Part shown: piece by piece, positions 25,839 to 35,427 of the stretch
How positions within the stretch are numbered: position 1 is the stretch's first letter
How the letters are laid out: every line of letters starts with the position of its first letter
Assembly (NCBI GenBank): GCA_037139195.1
Contig: JBAXGW010000020.1
Location: 1 to 62,283 of the forward strand
Direction of reading: 5' to 3'
Source: JBAXGW01 sp037139195
GTDB lineage: Bacteria; Bacteroidota; Bacteroidia; Bacteroidales; JAHJDW01
Length of the DNA stretch: 62,283 bases
The notes under the pieces: generated by a model
Database searches by the model: none
Told to the model about the DNA's origin: nothing
Seen by the model: the letters and a program-made list of their open reading frames with translations, nothing else
Program-made: the position numbers and the translations under genes

Positions 25839-26375
25839 TTAGAATGTTAATTTTATCAAAGAAAAAATAGCATAATTCATCATATCCAAATAATTGGAAT
25901 CAATTCCTTCCGACACTTCCGTTTTTCCTTGATTGTCCTCTATTTGTTTTATTCTAAAAATACGCATTAATATAATATCGGTAAGCGAACTAACTCTCAT
26001 TTCACGCCATGCTTCTCCGTAATCGTGATTTTTTGCTTCCATCAATTCTTTTGCTTCTGTAGCATATTTTACATACAGCTTTTCTGCTTCTTCAACTTTA
26101 AGTTCGGGCTGCGAATAATCATTTAACTGCAACTGAATCAACGCTATAATTGAATAATTTACAATTCCAATAAACTCTGACTTTACATCATCATCAATCA
26201 ATTGTACTTTTTTATCTTCGATACTTCTAATACGTTGAGCTTTGATAAAAATTTGATCAGTTACCGATGAAGGTCTCATTATTCGCCACGATGAGCCATA
26301 ATCTTTTAATTTTCTAATAAATAAATCTTTACAAGTAAAAATAATTTCGTCGTATTGTTTTGAAGTATTGCACAT
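25839..26375 (-). CDS. DUF1599 protein (nucleotide-modification-associated domain 1), two copies
   Basis: The protein has 178 residues and two tandem copies of the same domain. The first has IRKLKDYGSSWRIMRPSSVTDQIFIKAQRIRSIED (about 21-55) and the second AKNHDYGEAWREMRVSSLTDIILMRIFRIKQIED (about 120-153), each followed by a LMNYAI/IVNYSI helix. The domain is known as Nmad1, linked to nucleotide modification in phage contexts. In Bacteroidota it is a fixed neighbour of tpiA, with unknown function. It is the first gene of the DUF1599-permease-tpiA-prmA transcript. Confidence 0.88.
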   Translation of the reverse strand: MCNTSKQYDEIIFTCKDLFIRKLKDYGSSWRIMRPSSVTDQIFIKAQRIRSIEDKKVQLIDDDVKSEFIGIVNYSIIALIQLQLNDYSQPELKVEEAEKLYVKYATEAKELMEAKNHDYGEAWREMRVSSLTDIILMRIFRIKQIEDNQGKTEVSEGIDSNYLDMMNYAIFSLIKLTF

Positions 26376-26410
26376 TTCCGATAATTTTACAACATAATAT
26401 TAATAATTAC

Positions 26411-26439
26411 CAAATTTAGCAATAAAACAACTTTTCAAC
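26411..26439 (-). promoter_or_regulatory. promoter of the DUF1599-tpiA-prmA transcript
   Basis: On the minus strand, TTG (26439-26437) is separated by 18 bases from TAAATTTG (26418-26411). The DUF1599 ATG is at 26375, leaving a leader of about 30 bases. The region is shared with the divergent folP gene, whose start is at 26440. Confidence 0.5.
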
Positions 26440-27297
26440 ATGCCATTCGACCATTTTTTTTCAAAAAATTATACAGTAAATTATAAAGGCAGCCTTCAAA
26501 GCATTAATCAGCCATTGGTTATGGGCATTTTGAATATTGGAGAAGATTCATTTTTCGATGGCGGTAAACATAATTCTATTAATTTGGCTTTAAAGCAAAC
26601 TGAAAAAATGCTAAACGAAGGTGCAGATATTATCGACATTGGTGCAACATCATCAAAACCAAGCTCAAAACTTATTAACGCAAGCATTGAATTAAAATCA
26701 ATTATCCCATATATAAATCAAATAGTTAAAGAATTTAAAAATATCAATTTATCCATTGACACATACAATTCAAAAGTAGCATTTGAAGCTGTACAACATG
26801 GTACAAATATTATAAACGATATTTCAGCTGGAGAATTTGACAAGGAAATGTTTTCAACAATTGCAAAGCTAAAAGTGCCTTATATTATGATGCATACTAA
26901 AGGAACACCTGAAAATATGCAATTCAACCCTTCATACAACAATGTTACAACAGATGTAATGTACTATTTTTCGAAGAAAATAAACGAATTGCATCAATTA
27001 GGAGCAACTGATTTAATTATAGACCCTGGATTTGGATTTGGCAAAACATTAGAACATAATTACGAACTACTTAACAATTTAGAGTTCTTTACTAGGCTTA
27101 ACAAACCACTACTCGTAGGAATTTCGAGAAAATCAATGATTTATAAACTGCTAAACACCTCACCTGACGACGCTCTAACTGGTACTATAACATTAAATAC
27201 AATTGCATTAATAAAAGGGGCTAATATTCTCAGAGTCCACGACGTAAAAGAAGCAACACAAGTTATTGAATTAATCAAAACAATAAACTGCAAATAG
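26440..27297 (+). CDS. folP: dihydropteroate synthase
   Basis: The protein has 285 residues. It joins p-aminobenzoate to dihydropterin pyrophosphate in folate synthesis. The motifs are VMGILNIGEDSFFDGGK (about 27-43), GADIIDIGATSSKP, SIDTYNSKVA, INDISAG, IMMHTKGTPENMQ, IIDPGFGFGKTLEHN and VGISRKSMI. The second position of the usual 'MGILNxTPDSFxDGG' is here NIGEDSF, a common Bacteroidota form. It is followed by cdaA 50 bases downstream. Confidence 0.95.
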   Translation: MPFDHFFSKNYTVNYKGSLQSINQPLVMGILNIGEDSFFDGGKHNSINLALKQTEKMLNEGADIIDIGATSSKPSSKLINASIELKSIIPYINQIVKEFKNINLSIDTYNSKVAFEAVQHGTNIINDISAGEFDKEMFSTIAKLKVPYIMMHTKGTPENMQFNPSYNNVTTDVMYYFSKKINELHQLGATDLIIDPGFGFGKTLEHNYELLNNLEFFTRLNKPLLVGISRKSMIYKLLNTSPDDALTGTITLNTIALIKGANILRVHDVKEATQVIELIKTINCK

Positions 27298-27347
27298 AAT
27301 TTATCAATTGATTATTTAAATCAAATACATTTTTATAATTTTGCTAT

Positions 27348-28163
27348 ATGATACTTCTCGATTTTATTACATTATTTATCAAACTTAAATTACTCGACTT
27401 CGCCGATATTTTTTTGGTTGCTATTATTTTATATTTCATTTACAACCTAATTAAGGGAACCGCAGCATTTAATATTTTTATTGGGATATTTTCAATTTAT
27501 GTGATTTGGCAAATAGTAAAAGCACTTGAAATGAACCTATTAAGCAATATACTCGAACAACTAATTAGCGTCGGAGTAATTGCTTTAATTATTATTTTTC
27601 AGCCAGAAATTAGGCAATTTTTGCTGCTTTTAGGCTCGCCAAAGTTTATACAAAAAAATAGAAAAGCGATATGGTTAGTTAAATGGCTTCAAAAAGTTAA
27701 TAACATTGAACCTGTAAATCCATTGGCAATAGATGAAATAGTTCAAGCCGCTGAAAGCATGTCGAAAACTAAAACAGGAGCTCTGATTGTTTTAACTCAA
27801 AAGTCAGTTTTAACAAGCGTTTTAGAAACTGGAGATTCTATTGACGGAGAAATAACCAAGCGTTTAATAGAAAACATCTTTTTTAAAAATACTCCAATGC
27901 ATGACGGAGCAATGATAATTTCTGACAATAGAATAAAAGCGGCTCGGTGTGTGCTTCCAATCACAAAAAACCCCGATTTCCCTGCACACATGGGACTCAG
28001 ACATAGAGCTAGCGTTGGAATTACCGAACAAAGCGATGCTGTTGCTATAGTTGTTTCGGAAGAAACTGGGAGCATTTCATTTAGCAAAGAAGGAAAAATA
28101 TTTTACAATATCAACATCGCAAAGCTCAAGAAACTCATTGAAAACGAGTTCCTTATTTCTTAG
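27348..28163 (+). CDS. cdaA: diadenylate cyclase (c-di-AMP synthase), CdaA type
   Basis: The protein has 271 residues with three N-terminal transmembrane helices (about 15-35, 40-60, 70-90) and a cytoplasmic DAC (DisA_N) domain (about 125-245). Both catalytic motifs are intact: DGA at 186-188 (MHDGAMI) and RHR at 218-220 (LRHRAS). It makes the second messenger c-di-AMP from two ATP. It follows folP as usual in Bacteroidota, while the putative CdaR-like YbbR lies 21 kb away. TAATTTTG at 27336-27343 resembles a -7 element, but it is very close to the ATG and its nearest TTG is 25 bases upstream. The last 11 bases overlap the convergent TPR gene. Confidence 0.95.
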   Translation: MILLDFITLFIKLKLLDFADIFLVAIILYFIYNLIKGTAAFNIFIGIFSIYVIWQIVKALEMNLLSNILEQLISVGVIALIIIFQPEIRQFLLLLGSPKFIQKNRKAIWLVKWLQKVNNIEPVNPLAIDEIVQAAESMSKTKTGALIVLTQKSVLTSVLETGDSIDGEITKRLIENIFFKNTPMHDGAMIISDNRIKAARCVLPITKNPDFPAHMGLRHRASVGITEQSDAVAIVVSEETGSISFSKEGKIFYNINIAKLKKLIENEFLIS

Positions 28164-28683
28164 CTTCTAAAGAATCGGATTTAGCTTCGAACTGGCGTAC
28201 CATTTCATCTACATCTTTACCAACAAGCGCAAGAGCTTCTTTTGCAACATTAATATTTTTATGAGTTGGGTATTTATCAATAAACTCAGAGTAGTATTTT
28301 TTTGCATTTTCCACATCACCTTTTGAGTCTGATAAAATTCCTAAATTCAAAAGAGCGTCGGGTGCTTTTTCAAATTTTGGATATTTTTCGCATAGCATTT
28401 TTAAATATGCCACCGATTTGTCAATTTCCATACTTTCAATTGTAATTTCAGAAGCGGAAAATAAGTACAATGCACTCTTTTCGTTTGATGGAAATTCTTT
28501 AACAAATGTATCAATATCAGTCAAGATAAGTGGTCGTAATTCATTTTTTCGAGCAGCATTTTTCGAATCTTTGAATTCTTTAACATTAGCATCGATTTTG
28601 GTTTGAAGTTTTTTCTCTTTATTACTACATGAAACAATAGTAAACAAAAAAAATAAAGCCGAAATTAAAGTAATTTTTTTCAT
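28153..28683 (-). CDS. tetratricopeptide-repeat lipoprotein
   Basis: The protein has 176 residues with a lipobox (LFFLFTIVSC, Cys at residue 19). Helical TPR-like repeats cover about residues 70-150: ALYLFSASEITIESMEIDKS, FEKAPDALLNLGILSDSKGD and AKKYYSEFIDKYPTHKN. This resembles the outer-membrane lipoproteins of the BamD/YbgF group, but it is too short for BamD, so it is called only as a TPR lipoprotein. The stop overlaps that of cdaA by 11 bases on the opposite strand. A CRP-like palindrome lies upstream. Confidence 0.8.
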   Translation of the reverse strand: MKKITLISALFFLFTIVSCSNKEKKLQTKIDANVKEFKDSKNAARKNELRPLILTDIDTFVKEFPSNEKSALYLFSASEITIESMEIDKSVAYLKMLCEKYPKFEKAPDALLNLGILSDSKGDVENAKKYYSEFIDKYPTHKNINVAKEALALVGKDVDEMVRQFEAKSDSLEAKK

Positions 28684-28747
28684 GTGTTTATTTTTTAATT
28701 TTTATTTTTAGCGATCACATGGAATGCTCAATAATCATATTGTTTTG

Positions 28748-28762
28748 TGTGAAAATTTCACA
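28748..28762. promoter_or_regulatory. CRP-like palindrome
   Basis: TGTGAAAATTTCACA is a perfect 15-base palindrome 65 bases upstream of the TPR lipoprotein gene. It resembles the CRP/FNR form TGTGA-N6-TCACA, but with a five-base spacer. It may be an operator for a Crp/Fnr-family regulator; no direct evidence supports this. Confidence 0.3.
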
Positions 28763-28784
28763 TAAGCATTTCATAAGAATTATA

Positions 28785-29339
28785 TTATTTAACAAATTTC
28801 ATTTTATAATTAACATCGGTTCTTCCTTTTGAAATATCATTTAGCCTGCCTTTAATTAATGTTCTTTTAAGCGGACTCAATCTTTCAACAAACAACTTTC
28901 CTTCAATATGATCGTATTCATGCTGAATAACTCTTGCTTTAATCCCATCGAAATTTTCGGTATGTTCAACAAAATTTTCATCTAAATAAGAAATTACAAT
29001 ATTCGGTTTACGCAAAACATCTTCTCTAATACTAGGCACAGAAAGACAACCTTCATTGAAAGCCCAATCTTTGCCCGATTCTTCAATAATTCTGGCATTA
29101 ATAAACACCTTTTTAAAACCATCAAGAGAAGGATCATCTTCTTTAAAAGGAGTAGTATCAATAATAAACAAACGTATTGAAAGCCCTAACTGAGGCGCAG
29201 CTAATCCAACTCCATTAGAAGAATTCATTGTAGCAAACATATTATCAATAAGTTCTTTAATATTGGGATAATTTGCATCAATATCTACCGATACTTTTTT
29301 CAATACTGGATGTCCAAATCCATAAATTGGTAAAATCAT
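28785..29339 (-). CDS. def: peptide deformylase
   Basis: The protein has 184 residues. It removes the formyl group from nascent N-terminal formyl-methionine. All three motifs are present: GVGLAAPQ (43-50), EGCLS (96-100) and HEYDH (140-144), so the metal ligands Cys and two His are intact. It starts one base after the ruvX stop and is probably cotranscribed. Confidence 0.97.
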   Translation of the reverse strand: MILPIYGFGHPVLKKVSVDIDANYPNIKELIDNMFATMNSSNGVGLAAPQLGLSIRLFIIDTTPFKEDDPSLDGFKKVFINARIIEESGKDWAFNEGCLSVPSIREDVLRKPNIVISYLDENFVEHTENFDGIKARVIQHEYDHIEGKLFVERLSPLKRTLIKGRLNDISKGRTDVNYKMKFVK

Positions 29340-29340
29340 T

Positions 29341-29757
29341 TTAATAGTTTTTTGATTCTAAATATGATTGTAAAATAATTACAGCACTCACTGTATCAAC
29401 CAAAGCTTTATTTTGTCTAGTTTTTTTTGAAACACCAGATTCTAAAATAACCCTTGATGCCATTTTAGATGTGAACCGTTCATCAACCCTATGAATAGGA
29501 ATATTCGGGAAATTTTTCTTTAACAGTTTCACAAAAGGCTCAATAAAACGAGCCGATTCCGATACTTGATTGTTCATTTGCATTGGCAAGCCAACAACAA
29601 AAGATTCAACTGTTTCTTTAGAAACATAGTCATATAAAAATTTGAAAATATCTTTAGAATGCACAGTGCCAATAGAAGTAGCAATAATCTGCAGATTATC
29701 TGTAACAGCTAACCCTACCCTTTTTTGCCCATAATCTATTGCTAAAACTCTTGCCAT
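29341..29757 (-). CDS. ruvX: RuvX/YqgF family putative pre-16S rRNA nuclease
   Basis: The protein has 138 residues. The RNase H-like fold is shown by RVLAIDYGQKRVGLAVTD (catalytic Asp near residue 7), FVVGLPMQMN and RVDERFTSKMA with its conserved Asp and Glu. DTVSAVIILQ near the C-terminus carries the last acidic residue. Family members mature the 16S 5' end, and some annotations say Holliday junction resolvase. TATTTTTG (29775-29768) is a likely -7 element. The 285-base gap to the next divergent gene is AT-rich with nothing else recognised. Confidence 0.93.
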   Translation of the reverse strand: MARVLAIDYGQKRVGLAVTDNLQIIATSIGTVHSKDIFKFLYDYVSKETVESFVVGLPMQMNNQVSESARFIEPFVKLLKKNFPNIPIHRVDERFTSKMASRVILESGVSKKTRQNKALVDTVSAVIILQSYLESKNY

Positions 29758-30042
29758 AATTTGTATGCAAAAATAATAAGAATATAAATATCAATTACTA
29801 TGAAATTTTCAAATATTAAGAAAAAACTTTATATTTATTATCAGAACACATTTTAAGTTTTAACAACATGTATTTCAAAACAATAACATTTTATTATTTA
29901 ACTGTAAATTTAGATTATTCAAAATACTATTTTGTAATACAAAATTGTCATTTCATATAATTAACATGTAATTTTAAAGCATATTATTTTCATTTTAAGA
30001 AAATATATCTATCTTAGCCATGTTTTCATTATTGTAAAATAA

Positions 30043-33003
30043 ATGAAGAAAATATATTTTGTTTTCATATTGATAATATACAATTTTTTAATTGCATATT
30101 CACAGCCATCACTTTCAATATCAAGTATTGATAAAACAAAGTGTTCGGGAAATCCATGCTCTTATTCAGGACCTAGCATATTAATTAATGAAATAATGTT
30201 AGGGCCTTCTTCTTTTGATGGTTGTTTATTTGGCAATAATGCCGGCGTAGTTTGCCAAGGCGAATGGATTGAACTCTACAATCCTGATTTTTGCAATGAT
30301 ATTGACATTTCATGTTATTTTTTAGGTAATAGCACCGAAGCTGACGGGGGTGTTTTTGGCGGAGGATTCACTATCCCTCCTGGAACTATTGTTCATGCAA
30401 ATGGATTTGCTATTGTTAGAGGAGAAAACGCTCCTCCTGTTCCAAGCAATCTACTATATGCAAATGGAGGTAAAACAATTGAAATAATAGTTAGCGATTC
30501 TAATAACGTTTGCCTTGGCGGTGGTATAAGGCTTTGGTTTCCAAATTACGGTGGATGGTTTGCCTTTTACGACAGAAACGGCATTCCTCAAGATGCAATT
30601 TCTTGGGCAGCAGCAGCTTCCACTTCTGCAGCTCCTTGCAATCCATTATTGTCCTCATGTGCTTATGCTGGACAACTTTTGGCTTACGATCTCATAGATG
30701 CAAATCGAAAAACCTATATAAGTGATATTGAACCTGTATTAGATTATACATTTAAAAGAAACCCTGATGGAGCTGATTGGTTGTTAAACACGCCTTCTAA
30801 TCCAACGTATGGGACATGTAATGACGTTTGTATTACTTCGCCTCCAATCACTTGCGATGGAAAAGGTTTTGTAACAGCATCTGGTGGCTCAGGCTCATAT
30901 TCTTATTTATGGGACAATGGAAACAATACAACAAATGTACTCGACCTGTGCACTGGAATTCACACTGTTACTGTTACAGATAATATAACTAACCTTTCGT
31001 CAACTGCCACTATCACTATAAACGACCCACCAAATCCTAACGTTAACATAAATCCATCATTAAGCACTATATGTGCCGGAACAGAACAAGATCTAACAGC
31101 TAGTGGAGCAATAAATTATTTATGGTCGGGGGACAGCCTTTCTTCAACATCAGGCAATATTGTCTCTGTAAATCCCACAAGCAACACTACTTACACGGTA
31201 ACAGGAACAGATGCCAATCTATGTTCAGCAACCTCATCCACAATTGTAAATGTAAACCCCGTTCCTATTATTGATGCTATACCTAATCAATATTTATGCG
31301 AAGGATTTGCAACTAATCTAATACAATTTAATACTTCTCCTTCAGCAGATTCTTATAAATGGACCAATAGCAATACAACTATTGGTCTTGCGGCAAATGG
31401 TACAGGAAATACGATTCCATCATTTATCACATCCGATGTTATTAGTCAGCAAACATCCATAATTACTATTACACCAACTATTGGATTATGCGAAGGCACT
31501 CCTATACAATTCATCATAACAGTAAATCCAATACCTATTGCAAGTGCAGGTTTGGACGACACCATTTGCTCCGGGAAAAGCACACAATTAAATGGAAGCG
31601 GAGGAACTAGTTGCATTTGGAATCCAAGCTCAGGACTATCTGACGCAACAGACTACAATGCAATAGCCACTCCTTCAAACACAACAAATTACAAAATAAC
31701 AGTTTGGGAAAATGGTTGTTCGGCAACCGATGAAATGATTCTCTCCTACATTCAATCACCAGTTGCCAATGCAGGCAACGATATATCAATATGCGAAGGC
31801 GAAGAAACTACTTTAAACGCATCAGGTGGAAATAGCTATTTATGGCAAAACACTACTAGTTTAAGCTCCCTCACCATCTGTAATCCTATTGCAAACCCTT
31901 CAATAAGCTCAACATATATTGTTAACGCTTTTAGCAATGGATGCTCCGACATCGACAGTGTTGTAGTTACTGTAATTCCACTACCTATAGTAACTATTAC
32001 TGCCAATCCATCATCGATTTGCAAAGGTGATATTTGCGTTATAGATGCAACTAGCAGCGTAAGTTATAACGGAGGAACAAATTACCTGTGGAACAATTAT
32101 TCTTCCGATGCTCAAATATCGGTCAGACCTGAAACAAACACCATATACACTGTTACAGCCTTCAATTCAATTTGTACGGACACAGCAAGCATTTTTATTG
32201 AAGTTAAACCATTGCCAACAATCAATATGAACTCCGATACTAATTCGGGGTGTACGCCGGTAATTATTAATTTTTCGAATACAAGTCATCCAACTCCCGA
32301 CAACTATTTATGGAATTTTGGAGATGGCACAACCTCAACTGTACCAAACCCTTCGCATACTTTTATTGAGCCTGGCTATTACGACATATCACTCACAGTT
32401 ACAAGCAATGGCTGTTCTACCTCTTTTACAAATAACCAAATGATTTTTGTTGATGCTATTCCTGATTTAGATTTCTATTGGCAACTTTTATATGGTGAAC
32501 TTATTTATAATGTAGCTAAATTCACATCAGTAAGTACTGAAAATTTAACAAATTTCGTTTGGACATTTGGCGACTCACTATCTTACGATAATATTTCATA
32601 TTTGGAAAAACCAACACATATCTACAGCACTCCCGACTTTTATTCAGTAGAATTATGTGCAGAAAATATGCACGGATGTAGAAATTGTGTTTCGCACGAA
32701 GTTCAAATTAAAGACATTGCAACGTTTTACATCCCTAATGCTTTTACTCCTGATGGCAATAATTTAAACGAAGAATTTGGACCAATATTATATTATGTAA
32801 GTGATGAAAACTATGAATTTCAGATATTCAACAGATGGGGCGAAATGATTTTTGAAACTACCGATCCAACTATTTTCTGGAATGGCAGACCTTTCAACAA
32901 AGGTGAAATATGCCCAATTGGCGTTTACACATGGATGATTAAGTACGAAGAAAAATACGGAAAAACTATGTCGAAAAAAGGTATGGTTTTATTAACTAAA
33001 TAA
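30043..33003 (+). CDS. secreted lamin-tail/PKD protein with T9SS type B sorting domain
   Basis: The protein has 986 residues with a signal peptide ending near YSQ (residue 21). In order, it has a lamin-tail domain (about 45-215: ILINEIMLG and GEWIELYNPDFCNDIDIS), then several Cys-containing Ig-like repeats with 'AGxDxxICxGxxxxLxASGG' openings (about 335-720). Two PKD domains follow (DNYLWNFGDGTTS near 755, FVWTFGDS near 840). The C-terminal gliding-motility-type sorting domain (from FYIPNAFTPDGNNLNEEF to the end) has FQIFNRWGEMIFETTD and GVYTWMIKYEEKYGK. It is probably exported by T9SS to the cell surface. Its substrate or partner is unknown. Confidence 0.9.
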   Translation: MKKIYFVFILIIYNFLIAYSQPSLSISSIDKTKCSGNPCSYSGPSILINEIMLGPSSFDGCLFGNNAGVVCQGEWIELYNPDFCNDIDISCYFLGNSTEADGGVFGGGFTIPPGTIVHANGFAIVRGENAPPVPSNLLYANGGKTIEIIVSDSNNVCLGGGIRLWFPNYGGWFAFYDRNGIPQDAISWAAAASTSAAPCNPLLSSCAYAGQLLAYDLIDANRKTYISDIEPVLDYTFKRNPDGADWLLNTPSNPTYGTCNDVCITSPPITCDGKGFVTASGGSGSYSYLWDNGNNTTNVLDLCTGIHTVTVTDNITNLSSTATITINDPPNPNVNINPSLSTICAGTEQDLTASGAINYLWSGDSLSSTSGNIVSVNPTSNTTYTVTGTDANLCSATSSTIVNVNPVPIIDAIPNQYLCEGFATNLIQFNTSPSADSYKWTNSNTTIGLAANGTGNTIPSFITSDVISQQTSIITITPTIGLCEGTPIQFIITVNPIPIASAGLDDTICSGKSTQLNGSGGTSCIWNPSSGLSDATDYNAIATPSNTTNYKITVWENGCSATDEMILSYIQSPVANAGNDISICEGEETTLNASGGNSYLWQNTTSLSSLTICNPIANPSISSTYIVNAFSNGCSDIDSVVVTVIPLPIVTITANPSSICKGDICVIDATSSVSYNGGTNYLWNNYSSDAQISVRPETNTIYTVTAFNSICTDTASIFIEVKPLPTINMNSDTNSGCTPVIINFSNTSHPTPDNYLWNFGDGTTSTVPNPSHTFIEPGYYDISLTVTSNGCSTSFTNNQMIFVDAIPDLDFYWQLLYGELIYNVAKFTSVSTENLTNFVWTFGDSLSYDNISYLEKPTHIYSTPDFYSVELCAENMHGCRNCVSHEVQIKDIATFYIPNAFTPDGNNLNEEFGPILYYVSDENYEFQIFNRWGEMIFETTDPTIFWNGRPFNKGEICPIGVYTWMIKYEEKYGKTMSKKGMVLLTK

Positions 33004-33183
33004 TAATACCCCTTTCAAATTCCTAAAAAACTACCAACGTTTAATCGTTTTAATTAATTCCTAAAAATATTTTCACTAGTTCATTTTCTCAAATATTTCC
33101 CCAAATCATCTTTTCAATACTTATCAACAACCTTTTTAGACAAAAACAAATTAGAGTACTTTTGCCCAAAAATTATATTTATT

Positions 33184-34029
33184 ATGAATTCAACCGAACA
33201 ACTTACAGAAACTGCAACGCAAGTAAGAAGAGATATTTTAAGAATGGTCCATGCTGTTAACTCTGGTCATCCAGGAGGCTCCTTGGGCTGTGCCGACATT
33301 TTAACTGCTCTTTACTTTAAAGTAATGAATCACAATCCTAAAAATTTCTCAATGTCTGGCGAGGGCGAAGATATGTTCTTCTTGTCAAACGGTCATATTT
33401 CGCCAGTTTGGTATAGTGTATTAGCTAGAAGTGGTTATTTTGCTGTTTCGGAATTGGCTACATTTCGCAAATTAAACACACGCTTACAAGGTCATCCAAC
33501 ACCTGCCGAACATCTTCCTGGCATCAGAACAGCTTCGGGTTCTTTAGGTCAGGGAATTTCTGTTGCTATTGGTGCTGCCATTTCTAAAAAGCTTAGCAAT
33601 GATAAAAACATTGTATATTGTCTTACTGGTGATGGTGAATTGCAAGAAGGTCAGATTTGGGAAGCATTAATGTATGCTAGTGCTAAAAAAGCTGATAATA
33701 TTATTGCTATGGTAGACTTTAACAGAATGCAAATTGATGGACCTACCAACGATGTACTTTCTTTAGGAAACCTCAGAGCAAAATGGGAAGCATTTGGTTG
33801 GTTGACACTTGAAACAGATGGAAATAACATGCAAAATGTTATTGATACATTAGAAGTTGCTAAATCTAAAACTGGAAATGGCACACCAATTGTTATACTT
33901 ATGAAAACTGAAATGGGATGTGGTGTTGATTTTATGATGGGAACCCACAAATGGCACGGCTCTGCTCCTAACGACGAGCAACTTAAAAATGCGCTTTCGC
34001 AATTAGAAGAAACATTAGGCGACTACTAA
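33184..34029 (+). CDS. transketolase, N-terminal (TPP-binding) subunit
   Basis: The protein has 281 residues, corresponding to the N-terminal half of transketolase. The motifs are HAVNSGHPGGSLGCADILTA, LSNGHISPVWYS, GHPTPAEHLPGI, ASGSLGQGISVAIGAA and the TPP motif GDGELQEGQIWEALMYA (about 144-160). The C-terminal half is the separate gene at 35428. Split transketolases are known, normally as adjacent genes. Here a VWA gene lies between the halves, with gaps of 10 and 11 bases. TACTTTTG (33157-33164) is a likely -7 element, 20 bases before the ATG. Confidence 0.94.
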   Translation: MNSTEQLTETATQVRRDILRMVHAVNSGHPGGSLGCADILTALYFKVMNHNPKNFSMSGEGEDMFFLSNGHISPVWYSVLARSGYFAVSELATFRKLNTRLQGHPTPAEHLPGIRTASGSLGQGISVAIGAAISKKLSNDKNIVYCLTGDGELQEGQIWEALMYASAKKADNIIAMVDFNRMQIDGPTNDVLSLGNLRAKWEAFGWLTLETDGNNMQNVIDTLEVAKSKTGNGTPIVILMKTEMGCGVDFMMGTHKWHGSAPNDEQLKNALSQLEETLGDY

Positions 34030-34039
34030 AACTTATAAT

Positions 34040-35416
34040 TTGAAAAAAACAATTACATATTTACTTTTGCTTATATTTTTCTTTTGCACCATAACAGCTA
34101 AATCGCAAGAGAAAAACGAAAAACCAGCTCCTCCAATAACACGTATCTTATTTATTTTCGATGCTTCATATAGCATGATAGGACAATGGGAAAGCGACAG
34201 CAAAATAAGAGTAGCTAAAAGAATTTTAAACAGCATTCTTGACAGTCTTGACAAAGTTGAAAATATCGAACTTGCCCTTCGTTGCTATGGCCATCAAAGC
34301 AAAGTTCCGCCACAAGATTGTAACGATACGCGCTTAGAAGTGCCTTTTGCAAAAAATAATTCTGCAAAAATAAAAAATAGGATTTTAGACATTATGCCCA
34401 AAGGCACCACTCCTATTGCACGCTCATTAGAGGCTGCTGCCGACGATTTTCCCGCATCAAGCAACAGTAGAAATGTGATTATATTAATCTCCGATGGTCT
34501 TGAAGAGTGCACTGGCGACCCATGTTTAATTTCTCAAAAGCTTCAAAAGAAAGGAATAATCCTTAAACCATTTATTATTGGTATTGGAAAAGGCGATTTA
34601 ACATCTCTAAATTGCATAGGAACTTACTATGACGCATCAAATGAACAACTTTTCAAAAATGTGTTAAATGTTGTAATTAACTATGTGCTAAACAAAACTA
34701 CATGTCAGGTAAATCTGCTTGATTCAAAAGATCAAGCTTCAGAAACCAATGTTGCATATACACTATACGACCATTTTTCTGGATTGCCTAGGTACAATTA
34801 CATTCATACAATGAATAACAAAGGAACTCCAGACACGCTAGTTATTGACCACATGGCAACTTACGATTTAGTTGTGCATTCTATACCTGAAGTTAGAAGA
34901 GATTCAATTACATTGATTGCTGGAAAACATAATATCATTGCTATAAATGCTGCACAAGGCGACCTACAGCTTATTGTAAAAGACAAAGACCCTTACAAAG
35001 GATTGAACTGTATTATTAGAAAAGCAGGCGATATGAAAACAATTCACGTCCAGAATTTTGGTGAAACAACAAAATATCTTCTAGGAAATTACGATTTAGA
35101 AGTGCTCTGCATACCTCGTATTAACATTAAAAATGTGGATATAAAACAAAGCTATACCACAAAAGTTGAAATTCCACAGCCCGGTGTTGCTAATTTTTTA
35201 TTCACAGCAGCAGGATATGGCTCCATATTTTTAGCCGACTCCGATAACATGAAATTTGTTTATCGATTTAAAGAAAACACATTGCAAGAAACAATATACT
35301 TACAACCTGGCGAATACAAAGCAGTTTTTAGATATAAAACATCGAAAGAAACAGTTTACACTATTCAACGAACTTTTAGAGTAGTTTCAGGACTACCCGT
35401 AACAATAAAAATGTAA
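34040..35416 (+). CDS. exported VWA-domain protein between the transketolase halves
   Basis: The protein has 458 residues with a TTG start, needed for the signal peptide (TYLLLLIFFFCTITAKSQ, cleavage near 23). The von Willebrand A domain (about 33-215) has a complete MIDAS: DASYS (41-45), Thr in KGTTPIA (121-127) and ISDG (150-153). The remaining about 240 residues are beta-rich repeats, possibly Ig-like or carboxypeptidase-regulatory-like. There are Cys pairs near the MIDAS (CYGHQSKVPPQDC, CTGDPC). An exported protein between two subunits of a cytoplasmic enzyme is unexpected, and a functional link is not established. It is probably cotranscribed with both. Confidence 0.88.
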   Translation: MKKTITYLLLLIFFFCTITAKSQEKNEKPAPPITRILFIFDASYSMIGQWESDSKIRVAKRILNSILDSLDKVENIELALRCYGHQSKVPPQDCNDTRLEVPFAKNNSAKIKNRILDIMPKGTTPIARSLEAAADDFPASSNSRNVIILISDGLEECTGDPCLISQKLQKKGIILKPFIIGIGKGDLTSLNCIGTYYDASNEQLFKNVLNVVINYVLNKTTCQVNLLDSKDQASETNVAYTLYDHFSGLPRYNYIHTMNNKGTPDTLVIDHMATYDLVVHSIPEVRRDSITLIAGKHNIIAINAAQGDLQLIVKDKDPYKGLNCIIRKAGDMKTIHVQNFGETTKYLLGNYDLEVLCIPRINIKNVDIKQSYTTKVEIPQPGVANFLFTAAGYGSIFLADSDNMKFVYRFKENTLQETIYLQPGEYKAVFRYKTSKETVYTIQRTFRVVSGLPVTIKM

Positions 35417-35427
35417 ATTATCATAAT

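Noticed and set aside
33004..33183. TPP riboswitch upstream of transketolase
   Set aside because: Neither the CUGAGA nor the ACCUGA-type conserved segment is present; the region is simple AT-rich sequence with a -7 box.
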